Below are positions 22,740 to 34,057 of a stretch of 64,000 nt of DNA, piece after piece. Both the position numbers and the translations under genes were made by a program. Below the pieces are notes generated by a model, which saw only the letters and a program-made list of their open reading frames with translations, made no database searches and was not told the DNA's origin. The stretch's first letter is position 1; the number at the start of each line of letters is the position of its first letter. Origin of the DNA: Globisporangium splendens (taxonomy: Eukaryota; Oomycota; Peronosporomycetes; Pythiales; Pythiaceae); NCBI GenBank assembly GCA_006386115.1, contig VFIW01000018.1, positions 186,001-250,000 on the forward strand, in the 5' to 3' direction.

Positions 22740-23316
22740 CGCGCCTTCCCGATGGTCGTCGGCTTCAATATATGCACAGCGACATTCACACAACAGACTG
22801 CTTTCTGGTCTCTTTCTTCCTAGTCTTTGTCTTCGATCTGAGCTTGAGGCGGCAAATTGTGGGAGTGCCGCGTGAGTGAGTTGTTGTGCTATTATTAGCA
22901 TGTGTTGTTGCTTGCATTTGCGAAACCGCTCGGAGGAAACGACGTAGCACCCACCGCAAGATTTGCAAACTAGCAAATGGCTACATGCAAACAAACGTAC
23001 AATGCAAGCAAGCAAACAAGCAAACATACACATATGCAACTAGACATGCAAACAAATACGCAAACAAAAGTTGCTGCATCTGCAATATGTACCCACGAGC
23101 CAAAAATCACTCGCGGATTTGTATCAGCTTGCGGATGAAATAGATGTCCAAAATCCGCGGACTTGATCGAGACAACCTCTGACAGCAGATGACTACTTGG
23201 AAGTCAAAAGCTGGGGTCATCGTCTCTGCCACTGTTCGAGCCAATGACCCGAGCTTTAGACTACCAGTCGTTGACAACACCACATTGCATTATTTAGCGA
23301 GACACAAGGAGACGCG
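22740..23316. promoter_or_regulatory. Divergent intergenic region between cyclase and SPOUT genes
   Basis: 577 bp holding both promoters. About 22985-23070 is a low-complexity A/C-rich tract with repeated CAAACAAG/CAAGCAAA words. No other feature is recognised. Confidence 0.4.
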
Positions 23317-24697
23317 ATGATCAGCAGCGAGTCGAGCGACGAGGAGTTGGAGACGCTGCACCAGACGCAGGTGGCGGCGCGCACGGCAGTCAAGCGCACG
23401 AAGAAGGTGAAGAAGGCGGCGCCAGCGGAGCAGACGCCAGCGCCACAGACGAAGAAGCGCGGCGCCGAGAGCGACAATGCCGATAACACCACAACGACTA
23501 CCAATGCGCAGGAGCAGCCAAAGGTGTCTACTGCCGTCGCCGCGGTCGCGTCGGCGTACGAAGTGACCGAGGACATGACGCGCGAACAGAAGAAAGAGAT
23601 CCGCAAGAAGCGCAAGCTCGAGATGCGCGCGCTCGCCGCGAAGGAGCTGCAGGACATCGTGGCCAAGCAGGAGCACGATGAGCGGCGCACGAAAGGCCGT
23701 GCGTGGACGCTGAGCATGGCGATCCCCGGTTCCATCATTGACAATGCACAGACAAAGGAGCTGAAGACGTATCTGGCGGGTCAGGTGGCGCGAGCGGCCG
23801 TGATCTTCCAGGTGGACGAGATCATCGTGTTCGACGACCAGTTGGGTGCCGCCAAGAATGAAGGACCGCAGAAGAAAGCGACCGACTGTCACGTGTTCCT
23901 CAGCCGCATCCTGCAGTACCTCGAGACGCCGCAGTACTTGCGTCGCGCGCTCTTCCCGATGCACTCGGATCTGAGCTGTGCGGGGCTGCTGAACCCTCTC
24001 GATTGTCCGCACCACCTGCGCAGCAACGAGTGGAGTGTGTATCGCGAGGGTGTGGTCGTGGATCGGCCGCTCAAGGACAAGGAGGGGTCCCACGTCCACG
24101 TGGGGCTGCAGCGCGAGGTCGTTGTGGACAAGCGCATCCAGACGGGCATCCGCGTCACCGTCAAGATCGACGCGGCCACCAAGGACCACAAGAAGAAGAG
24201 TACGTCCATGTTGTCTATTTGGTGGTTTGTATTGCATTTACGTTTGTGCTAATGGGACGCTTTGTGTATTTGTTGTAGTGATGGGGAAGTTGGTGTCGTC
24301 GGCCGAGCCTCGCGAGCAACTGGGCGTCTACTGGGGGTACACGTCGCGGTTCGCGTCGTCGCTGAGCAACGTGTGGCAAGACTCGCCGTTCAAGGGCGGG
24401 TACGATCTCAAGATCGGCACGTCCGAGCGCGGCCACGTGAGCGTCGACGACGCCGGCTTCAAGCTGCCAGCATTCCGCCACGCGCTCGTCGTGTTTGGTG
24501 GCGTCGCCGGCATCGAGGAGTGCGTGAACGCCGACGAGACGATCCCTGTGAGCGGCGAGGACTCGCACTCGCTCTTCGACATGTGGGTCAACACGTGTCC
24601 GGCGCAGGGCAGCCGCACGATCCGATCCGAAGAGGCCGTGCTCATCTCGCTCGCGTCGCTGCGACAGCACTTGACGCTCAGCGGCAAGCACGCCTAG
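23317..24697 (+). CDS. SPOUT1/C9orf114-type RNA methyltransferase
   Basis: Exons 23317..24199 and 24279..24697, 433 residues. The 79-bp GT-AG intron restores the frame. The N-terminal 130 residues are charged (Lys/Glu-rich helix REQKKEIRKKRKLEM). The SPOUT-fold domain begins at about 135 (WTLSMAIPGSI) and carries the family blocks RALFPMHSDLSCAGLLNPLD, an inserted OB-like strand region (GSHVHVGLQREVVVD) and the C-terminal knot region (HALVVFGGVAGIEE ... MWVNTCPAQGSRTIRSEEAVLISL). The knot binds SAM (known). Human SPOUT1/CENP-32 is an RNA methyltransferase with a centrosome/spindle role (known). The gene is convergent with the PHD-JmjC gene, 216 bp between stops. Confidence 0.92.
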
Positions 24698-24913
24698 AGA
24701 GAATGATTGGAGACAATCGGGGTAAATGGGTACAGGGATGTGTCTATATACGCTGTTACTTTCTTTCGTGTACTACAAAACTAGATTTTAATAACAAAAA
24801 CAAACATGCAGGAAAAGAAAAGCTTTGTGTTGAAAGCTCTTTTCTCGCCGTCTATGTGTGGATATATAGGAGAGAGAGAGAATGACGAGGTGCCCTCTCG
24901 GTTCTCGTCACTC

Positions 24914-27455
24914 TCATGACGATGGCTTCTTCGTGGACGGACATTTCTTGTAACAGTGATACTAGAGACACACAAAACACATTGAGAAACTCAGTGAGGA
25001 TGCCAACAGCAAACAAGATATGAAGAAGCAAATGGAACTCACCTTCCGCGAGCAGAGCATCGTGCGGTTCTTGCCGCAGCAGCACTGCTCCTTGCAGACC
25101 GGACAGCCGTCGACGAAGATCGTGTCGCCGTGCTCCTCGAGCATCTTCTCGGCGCACTTCTGGCAAAAGATGTGCGGACACTGCGGACAGCGCACGTTCT
25201 TCTTGCGTAGGTTGCCGCAGCGGTGACACGACGCGCGGTGGCGCACGAGCTGGTCCGAGTACGACGGCGATGTGGCGCTGTGATGACTGTGGTGACTATG
25301 CTGAAGCTGCTGCTGCTGGTGATGTGAGGACGTCGGCATTGTCGTGCCGCTGCTAAAGAGCTGCTGCCGCATCGACTCCATGTACGGATCCGACGTTGCT
25401 GGAGCTCCGAGACTGCCTGTCTGGTAGCTTCCGAGCGAAAATGTGTACTGTGGATGCTGGGAGCTGCTCGCATACTCGCTTGGTTGCTGGTAGTACGCCT
25501 GCTGGCTGCTGCTTGGCTGATCGTAGCCCCACATGGCGTGCAGGTCGTTGACGAACCCCACCGAGGTGGCGTTGCCGTGCTCTGGGCCACCAGACCATCC
25601 CATCGACGCATCGGGATCCCCTCGTGCGTACATGTACGCTGCGTCCATCTGCTGCGGAGATCTGCTGTTACTGGCTGGGTTCATGGACATCTCCATTGCG
25701 TATCGCTGGTCTGCGTTCCCCAGGAGCATAACCGTACTACTCAGCGCCTGCTCGAGTCGATCAAGAATGTCGTGGGCTTCACCGACGGACGCTGGCGTCC
25801 AGGAGACCCCGTCGCTCGCCGTGATCGCCTGCGGAGACGACGCGCTCCATCGCCGCAAGTATGGCAAGGCACGCGCCAGAGCGTGCTTCTCTTCTTCACG
25901 CACGTGGACGCTCGGGTCTGGGATCAAAAACTTACGCACGTAGCCACACAGCGCAGCCCAGAGCTGCGGCACGGCGTCGTCCAATGGCCACCCGATAGCC
26001 AAAAGTTCCTGTTGTCGTTGTTGTGGATACCGCGTGTCTCTTGTCATCGCGGCGTCCAGGGTCTCAAGCACACGGACCTGGCTGCACACACTCACAGTCA
26101 TGCTGAAGAAGCCCATGTAGAACGAGCACGCGTGCGGCGAGAAGATCGCCGAGATCCAGCCCGCGGGAATAAATAGTGTCGACGCCTTGGAGACCACGCA
26201 CTGGATGCACTGGTCGACCTGCTGCGCGAGAAACACGCGTGTGCGCTCGGGCGACCGGCGCCAGTGCTGGAAAGTGCGCAGGTTGTGCGCGGTCGGTGGG
26301 ATCAGATACACCCACGCGTCGCCGTCAGACACTGAAAGCCACGCACACTTGCCGCCGGGCGCGATTGTGAAATCCTGGAAGCTGTTGGTGCCAAAGTACG
26401 CGCCAAAGAGGTCTGGGTTCATAGTTACTACTTGTTGCTGCGGCACCTTGGACGATGCCTTCTGAGAAGGGACGCTGTAGTGCCAGTCGACTTCGGACAC
26501 GGCATGGGGAGCCGCCACCTGCCTTTCGAACCGAGTGCCCGCGACGCGGAACTGCGCGTTCACGGGGGTCGTCTTCTGGTCGCCGAGACGCGCGTTCCAC
26601 CCGGAGCTCGAGAGGTTGAAGCTCTCCTGCGATTCCACGTCCACTGAGCGCATGCACACGTTCTGAGCGAGCAGCGCCGTGATCTCGACCACGCCAAGCG
26701 CCGGGAATGGCTCGTGCAGACCAGCGACTCCGTGACTGTTGTGCTGCACGACGATCGGGTCTTCACATGCTACTGGATGCGTCTGGAAAAACGACGGTGG
26801 GAAATCCTACATCGTATCATAAATCATATATGGAAGGAGAAAGAAAGAAAAACGAAGAAAATAGTCCAACTGAGAAGGACGCTCAAAAAAACGGAAAGAT
26901 GGACAGAAATAACGCAAAATGGACAGATCCACACACCTGTGCCTGGAGCGTTCGCACGCCGTCTTTCGAGAAGAAGCCCGACGTCAGCACGGCGCGGAAC
27001 TCGTCGGTGTGTTTCTTGTGCAATCGCATCGGAGAGCTGCTTCCTGTCGTGTGCGCGTTTTGTGCGCTACTGCTGATACTAACCGTCGGCGTCGGGTATC
27101 GGAGGCTGAACTCGGGACTGGGGTCGTAAAAGCCCGTCGTGGTCATCGTGGTGTCGTCCATGGTCTTGACCGCGTCATGCGGCGACGACAAGAACGCGTC
27201 CGATGGTGCGCCGCCCTGCTTGCTGCACGCGTAGCACGCAAACTTGAGCAGCTGCGGCGCGACGCGCACGCACACGCGGTGGAACCAGAGCGCGCAGTAG
27301 TGGCACTCGATGAGATCCTCCGGGTGGTTCTGCAGCACCGAGTAGCCGCACGCCGCGCACATGTATCCATCCGATATGGCATTGTGGTTAGTGTCCGCGA
27401 GCAGGAGCTCGGGGGAAGAAGTCTCCGCGGCCGTCGGGAGCATCGCGAGGAGCAT
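24914..27455 (-). CDS. PHD-JmjC-zf-4CXXC_R1 chromatin protein with non-canonical JmjC centre
   Basis: Exons complement(24914..24961, 25043..26806, 26937..27455), 776 residues. Introns are GT-AG and phase 0. Residues about 32-80 form a PHD finger (CAAC...CHYCALWFHRVC...CYAC). A KDM2/KDM7-like JmjC domain follows (about 285-405; APGGKCAWLSVSDGDAWVYL, LFIPAGWISAIFSP). At the canonical HxD position the sequence is T320-I-A322, and the distal His is S392, so all three Fe(II) ligands appear lost. A Gln/Ser/His-rich linker leads to a C-terminal 4CXXC_R1 zinc finger (about 698-776; CHRCGN, CPQCPHIFCQKC, CPVC...C.C) completed by the short last exon (HCYKKCP). Family members demethylate histone lysines (known). 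Here a reader or scaffold role is inferred. The start is the first ATG, 27455. Confidence 0.9.
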
Positions 27456-30400
27456 CGATGTGCGTCTGTAGGCGTCGAATGCGGACTGACGGACTGAATG
27501 CGCGTCTGGTGGCCGGACACCCCAGATCAGACACACAACGCGGCGCTTCTCTTAGTGTGGAAGAATGCACGTCGAGGCAATGACGCCACTGCGGAAATGG
27601 GGGGCACCATTCGCCCAGTTTTTTTTTGGTTGTTGTTGTTCTTGTAGAGCGTACCTACTGTATGGGATGTACCGTAGGCTGACGCTGACCGACGGGATGG
27701 GGGTTGCTTATCATTTGCGCTTGATTGTTGGAGAGGGCGGTTGACTGACCGGCGCACACACACCCAGCCATCCGAGGGATGACGCATCCCCTCCTATGCG
27801 TCCCTCTCCCCACGGTGGCAAGCTTGTGATGCTCTCACCATGCTGCAAGCAAAGCGAGCGAACCGGTTTGCTTGTCGGTTTGTATGAGTTTGCTTGTGCG
27901 GACGCATGCCCATTCTCAGCAATCGCATGGTGCAGAAACCCCAAAAGAGACAGAGGACACCAGAGAAGAGACATGTGGCCACTTGCCGGTCACGTGAAAG
28001 CCCCTGTTTGAAGCTTCGTTGCTTGTGAAGCATGACGTCGCAACAGAAAGCGCGCTCGTGTTTTATCTTTCGGCTGTGGTGTCGCTAGCATCTCAAGACT
28101 GCAAAAGACCGTTGTGCACTAGAGTGCAGCTCAACTAAGCCTTGCGCACTGTGCACATCGAGATTGCAGAACATCGCTGAGGATCTTTTTTGTCTGCGCG
28201 ACATCGGAATCTGATATTATCTTGGCACTGATCTGTAACCGTGCTCCCACAAACATTTGCAACACGCGAAGGGTTGCTTCTCACAACATCCCCTTTTAGT
28301 CTCACTGAGCAAGCTACATCGGATATATCGGCGTGCGTACGTTCGCTCACGTGAAGTTTCACACGAGGTTAGGGCAAATCCTTGGTATGACGGGTTCAGT
28401 CTGCTTGAAGCCACAAATCCATCCATCGCCGATGTACAGTAGAGTGCCATGCACAAAGCCCGGCCACGGTTGCGGCGGGTACAATCAGCAAGACCAAAAC
28501 GCGCATGTTGTTTTCTTTTTTGCGGTCAAGAAACTTGAAGAATCGGCAGACAGACAACCCCTCTGCGCGACCACAAGCAAGCAACCCATAGAGTGCGCCT
28601 ATGTGCGTGTGTGTGCATGCATTTTGAACAGAGGGGATCTGTCAAGCGTGCTTGTGTGCATGTGCGCACACGCGTGGTGCTTGCACATGCTGCTGCAAGA
28701 TGCGAGACAGAAAGCAAGATGCAGCTTGTTGCGTTCTCTATGCGAAAAAATCGCAAAAACGAAACAATCGCATGAGTGAATGTCGCTGTGCAAGCCAAAG
28801 CAGCGGTTTCAGCGAGTGTTGATTGCGCGACCGCGCATGCTTGACACGTCCCGATCATTACCTGTCAGCAAACGAGAGGGCTAATTCCGTTCGTTCGCTC
28901 CCGTTCGGTTGTCCTGCGGACGCTTTGCATTTCCGGCTTGGAGCGGAAACAAGATGTTCACGTAGTCTGCCCGCGAGCGTCCGAAAGCCCGTGTTTGGAT
29001 CCTGAAATCTTCGTCTTTTTGCTGACTCGCCGCCGCTCTTCTTTTCTTTCTGGTCGCAGAAATCTGTCAACATCTTGCGTCCAGATAACGAACGGCGCTG
29101 TGGCAAAAAGATCACAACCTGGTCGAAATACGTCAACAAAGCGCGACAGCGCGACTCGACAACTGGAACGTGTGGCTGCGCGTCCGCCGTGGTTGAGTGT
29201 GTGCGGATGATTGGGTGCTCATGCGCGCTGCAAGAACCGCCTGCAAGAATATTCGCAAAACCCGCAAAAATCGCAGCAATCGCGTGACGACACAACCGTT
29301 TCACGGTGCATCACAGAATCACCACGCAATGCCCTTTTGAAAATTTGTCAGTCCGACCCGTCCATCCTACCAGGTCAGCGGTCACAGCTCCCTCTCATTA
29401 GCAACCATCTATAGGCATGCATTTCGTCAGTGTGTCTGCTGGTCGAAGTGAGAGAACCAATCTGCGCACGATTGTTTTGCAAGACTAGAACATCAGGAAT
29501 GCGTCTGAATACCGAAACCGAAATGGGACAGGCCATCGAGCAACAACAATTTTTGAAAAGAAGATAAATTCAGTCGGAGGCGGTTTCGTCTGCCCGTTCC
29601 AACAATTGCGATTTGGTTGAAGCCGCCTCTGCAATCACACCTGACGGATCACCACATGGATACGACATTCGCCATGCGGCAATCTGGTCGCCTATGCTCT
29701 ATAAACTCCAAGCACATACGTGTCGTGTCGTGTTGCTGTCTGCATGCCCTAATGTGATTACTCTGCGCGCATGAATATGGACACTTGGTCCACTTCCCAA
29801 GCAATCAACTCGGCGCCGAGCAGCATTGCACATCAATGGATGAAATCAAACTGAGCGCATCGCTGCTGGTGGGAAGCGAAATTTTTCTGTGATGCGGATG
29901 CTCAACGTCACGTGCGTGTTGTCGGTGAGGGAAGGAGGTCTTTTGGGTGCACGCACTCATTGTTATTGCATCTCAGGCGCATGACGACAGGATTCCCCAC
30001 ATGCTTCGTCCAAGTGCAACGCGGTACAATATAGCAGCGAAACGTTCTCTTGACTGCTGAAATCCTCATCGTTCAAAATCTTCAGTAAGTTAACAACAAG
30101 CAGCAAAGTGTCCAACTCTGTGAGGGATCGAGACGGCCACTCACTTCGCGAAATGAAGAGAATCAGTCAACTCGGTCTGCATGGTACTCGGTGTAATAAT
30201 TGGCCATCAGTGACGTTCTCCATTCAAAGATAGGGACGAAAAGCAACATCACATGCTGCATCGCCGCCAGTTACTGTATGATGCCGACGGCATCATTAAC
30301 TCGGTGCGGATTGTAAATGCGTTGATTGTGGAGACCTCCAAGTGTGACGCCTCCTAAGAACACGAGTCAAATTTATGAACTGAAGAAGAAGAAAGAAAAA

Positions 30401-31071
30401 ACTCAGTTCGGCGTGAATTTGTGCTCGTGGTGATTGCCAAAAAGGCGCGTGTTGTCTGTCACATCTGGTGCTAAAAAATCTCAGAACTCAGCTGCATCTC
30501 GATGGCCGACGGCGCACACATATCCTTACAAACAGGCACATAGAAACCACACAAAAGCAAAAACACTCGCGCATGCCCTGCGGCTGTTATGAGCATGGAG
30601 CACTATGCGCCGCAGAAGATAAATCCTGTCTCTCTCTTTTTCCCAAAGTGTCTCTCTCACAAGATCGCACTCATTGGCTTACATTCAGCACGACTGACAA
30701 AGTTGCACACCGAAGCAAAACAGGTCCACAACGGCAACGGGAACAGAAAAATTTACTTTTAGAAACCCAGAAATAACACCGCACACTTCGGTGTCAACTG
30801 CTCGTGTGTGTTTTTAACCTGCATTTCGTATCTGTGTAAGTCGATACATCACCTACCGAATTAGACATGCAGAAAGAAAGCTAACGTGTTTTGGCACCAG
30901 ATTGTTTGTCAATTGTGGAGCGTCCCAGACTCATTCAGTCTCATGGAGTCAGACTCAGACCTCTTCTCCGAAATGAAAAAAGAGCATGCATAATCACAAA
31001 AGCGCCATATTGGCGCTCGGAGCTTGCAGGAAGCGAGCCTGCGTGTGTGCGCGAAGGTAGAGGGATAGACG
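27456..31071. other. 3.6 kb gene-poor divergent intergenic region
   Basis: No ORF here has domain-like composition and I could not join any into a spliced gene. Two similar words, with runs like CGCAAAAA(A/C)CG...CAATCGC, occur near 28745-28775 and 29255-29285. The region must contain the 5' ends of the PHD-JmjC and LRRC57-like genes. Confidence 0.45.
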
Positions 31072-31989
31072 ATGGGCCAGGCCGCGACGAAGGCGAAGGA
31101 GGCGCGCGCGCAGGCCAAGAGCAAGCCGAAGCAGAGCAAGAGCGTGATGCAGCAGAAGATCAAGAGTGCGCAGACCACAGGCATGCTCGCGCTGTCCGAC
31201 CACAAGCTCAAGAAGGTGCCGGCGGAGGTCGTGGCGATGCCTCTGCTGCGCACGCTCGACCTCTCCAAGAACCGCATCGAGGAGCTCCCGATGGAGATCA
31301 ACGCTTTGGGCTCACTCAAGACGCTCAAGCTCGTGTCCAATGCGCTCACGACGCTGCCCGATTTGTCCGGGCTCGTAGGACTCACCACGGTAGTGTTCAT
31401 GTTATGGCGTTTGGCTCCACATTACTGGTCTATAGGTATTTAACATGTGTATACTCTCCTGGGGATGTATCAGCTCGTGCTGGACGGGAACGCGCTTGAA
31501 AGCATCCCATCGGCGCTGCCGCCAAACCTCACCAAGCTCTCGCTCATGGGCAACAAGCTGCGCGAGATCCCAGTCGCGGTCACGAACCTCAAGCTGCTCA
31601 AGGAGCTCGACCTCACCGCCAACGCCATTGAGCAGATCCCCGACCATATCGAGAACCTGAGCGACCTCGTCGACCTCACGATCGATGCCAACAACGTGCG
31701 TCTCATCCCCGCGGCGCTCGCCAAGTGTGCGAAACTCAAGGTGCTCTCGGCGCGATCCAATAAACTCACGGGGAAAACGGGAGCAGCGCCAGCGCCGCAG
31801 TCCATCGCAGTGGAGATCCTGAGCGTGTCAAACGTGCACATCATGAATCTGGAGGGCAACCCGATGACCAAGTTTGATCTCGAGGACATGGACGGCTTCG
31901 ACAAGTTCTTTGCGCGTCGCACCGAGTCCAAGAACAAGGAGATCCACGGCGGTCTGAGCGCCGACGTCAGTCTCTGCGGGCTCGACTAA
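31072..31989 (+). CDS. LRRC57-like leucine-rich repeat protein
   Basis: Exons 31072..31389 and 31474..31989, 277 residues, with an 84-bp phase-0 intron inside an LRR. Met-Gly-Gln at the start is a possible N-myristoylation site. About seven typical LxxLxLxxNxLxxLP repeats span 40-215 (LDLSKNRIEELP, LSLMGNKLREIP, LDLTANAIEQIP). The C-terminal cap LEGNPMTKFDLEDMDGFDKF is like the LRRC57 family cap. No TM or kinase domain is present. Family function is poorly defined; membrane-anchored scaffolding is an inference from the Gly2 and the LRRs. The first 35 residues are Lys/Ala/Gln-rich. Confidence 0.88.
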
Positions 31990-32180
31990 GGTACCTACGT
32001 CGTTCTATTTGCCCCTACTGTTTTGCTCGTTTTCCATATTGCATGTGCATTTTTGTTCTAATCCCCCGTCACAAACATGAAAGAAAAGCTTATCACAGAG
32101 AAACTCCGAAAGCCCAGTCGCATGCCCATATATCTATTTGGTATGTTCGAGACTCGCTGTGTGTGTGTGTGTGTTTTACC

Positions 32181-32917
32181 TTACTCGAAGTGCTTCAGGC
32201 TGCTGCTGTTGCCAAGTCTCGTGGTTCGCGGCGGCTGGAATTTGTCGTTTGTGGTCCGTGTGATCAAGACCTGCTTGACCTGGATGGGGTGGATTACGGC
32301 CGCATGCTGGCGCTGCTGCTCGACGCCTGCAGCTGTCGTACCGTCCTTCGTCTGCTGAAGCTTTAGCTCCTGCACGAGCTCTTCGATGCTGCGAACCATC
32401 ATGTCTCCCATCTGCGGATCGCGCTTGCGGAGCTGCATGTTGATGGTTTTCCGATTGCATCGCGCGCACCTTCCAAGTCCTGGTCCAGACCATGGCGTTG
32501 CGGTTCACTTGAAGACTCCAGCGGTCCCTGAAAGCTCGCATGTCTCGTGAGAACAGGAGACGAGACTGGTCTTGTGTTACCACTGGAATGGGACGCTCGA
32601 TCGTCTGCTGCTGCCGTGAATGGTGGGAACATTTTGCGCCGACTGGATGCAACGCTCTGACGTCTATTAGTTGCAATAGATGGCGCTACGAACGCAGTAT
32701 GATGCGAACGCAATGGCGGCGATGAGGATAAAGAAGGTCGATTGGTTCCTGGCACAAGCTGTGAATGTGGCTTGGAGGCACTGTTGCTGTGGCTCGAATG
32801 CGGTCGAGACGACGGTGACCCTGGGTGACGAGCTTTTGACGATTCTTGCACTGGGACCATCGATTTGTATCGGTGGAGCTCGGCATGGACGCTCGGGTAC
32901 AGCGCCTTGGAGTGCAT
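32181..32917 (-). CDS. Ser/Pro/His-rich protein with C-terminal helix; single-base frame break
   Basis: Not recognised. From ATG 32917 the frame encodes a Ser/Arg/His-rich, probably disordered protein. At 32447-32450 (four A on the coding strand) the frame must gain one base to continue into the downstream frame, which encodes RKRDPQMGDMMVRSIEELV, a clear amphipathic helix, and ends at TAA 32181-32183. The intervening GT..AG segment is only 37 bp and its phases do not fit, so an intron is unlikely. About 245 residues. It may be the 3' part of the PH-like gene immediately upstream rather than a separate gene: in-frame sequence extends upstream to a run of possible acceptors at about 32945-32970. 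It is convergent with the LRRC57-like gene. Confidence 0.5.
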
Positions 32918-33081
32918 CGCCTCGGTGAGATGGACTGACAAAATATCTGGCGCTTGCCTTGGGAAGCACCTTCAGCAACTGGACTCGGCAAACAAAGTGC
33001 ACAGTTGTTGTCTCTAGAGCATACTCTTAGCGACATTATGCAGATTTAGATCCAGAATAAGCAAGATACGATAGCTCTTGG

Positions 33082-34030
33082 TTAGGCGATGGTGTGCTGG
33101 CGTTGCAATGAGCGGAACGACACTGCCGGTTGGACGCTTTTCTTGCGTTTCTCCTGGAAGAGGCGATGCAAGTAGCTGAAAAGCGCCTGGGTCTCGCTGG
33201 GCGGATTCGCCGTAAACTCAAAGGGCGTGAGCTCGCTCTCGCCGCCTTTCGCGACAATGAGGATGAAGTGCGTCGCATCCTTCATGGCGCTGCCTTCCTC
33301 GAGCTGAATCGCTTGGATCGCGGACCATGCGGCTCTCTTCTGCGTCGAGAACAACAGTGGCTTCTTGCGGATGAACACGATCTCGTCGTTCATGAGATGC
33401 ATCGTCTCTTTCTTCCACTATTGGCACACACACAAAGTGAGTCTCAATACGGAACCAAGGGCAATACAGCATACAAAGAAATGGAGAGCTTACCTTGGTG
33501 TCTTTGGAGAGTCGAATAATGGGTTTCCCCTTGCCAAGCTGCTGACGCATTTGCTCGTCAGCGGAGCTGTTCGTGACTTGAACTTCGGACTGCACGACGT
33601 TCAACTTGGTCGGCGACTTGCCGCTGCCTGTAGCACATGGATGCGACATAGTGGCCGTCGCCGAAGATGCGAGTCGTTGCTGGAAATTCTCGAGTGCGGT
33701 TGCCGCATCGGATGGACGCGGCGCGGCCATGGAAATGACGCAGTCCGCGGATTTCTTCCGAAGCGACGAGTTGGTGGCCTCACGCTGCGCGATGATCAGG
33801 GACGGAGGTCGTTCAGATCGGCGCCGCATCGCGACGATATTCGTTGGTGAGATATCTGACGTGTTCGTCGTGAACATGACGTCGGAGAGCTCCGTGATGA
33901 TGCTGCGTCTCATGGACGCGAAATCTGTCGGTCCGTTGCTGACCGCGTCGTCGCTCGGTAGTGTGCAAACGAACTGCCCTGATTCAAGATCCTCGTCGCT
34001 GGCGACAGGTGCAGAAGGAGTGGTGTCCAT
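33082..34030 (-). CDS. PH-like domain protein, in frame with the upstream BRO1 gene
   Basis: Exons complement(33082..33417, 33494..34030). The 76-bp intron is GT-AG, phase 0. It gives about 290 residues if it starts at ATG 34030 and ends at TAA 33082. Residues 1-165 are Ser/Asp-rich. About 170-275 look like a PH-type domain (KDTK|WKKETMHLMNDEIVF, ...THFILIVAKG..., FEFTANPPSETQALFSYL), which would bind phosphoinositides or proteins. It begins 27 bp after the BRO1 stop, in the same frame, and those 27 bp are open, so the two may be one gene split by a TGA. The last exon may instead splice into the Ser-rich ORF at 32181-32917; donors near 33125 are weak. Confidence 0.6.
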
Positions 34031-34057
34031 CTCGTCCCGTTCGTCGATGACTTGGAT

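Noticed and set aside
23290..24237. 315-codon minus-strand ORF
   Set aside because: Antisense of the first SPOUT1 exon, Leu/Arg/His-rich.
32441..32477. 37-bp GT..AG intron in the Ser-rich gene
   Set aside because: Too short, and the phases do not join the two frames; a one-base contraction explains it better.
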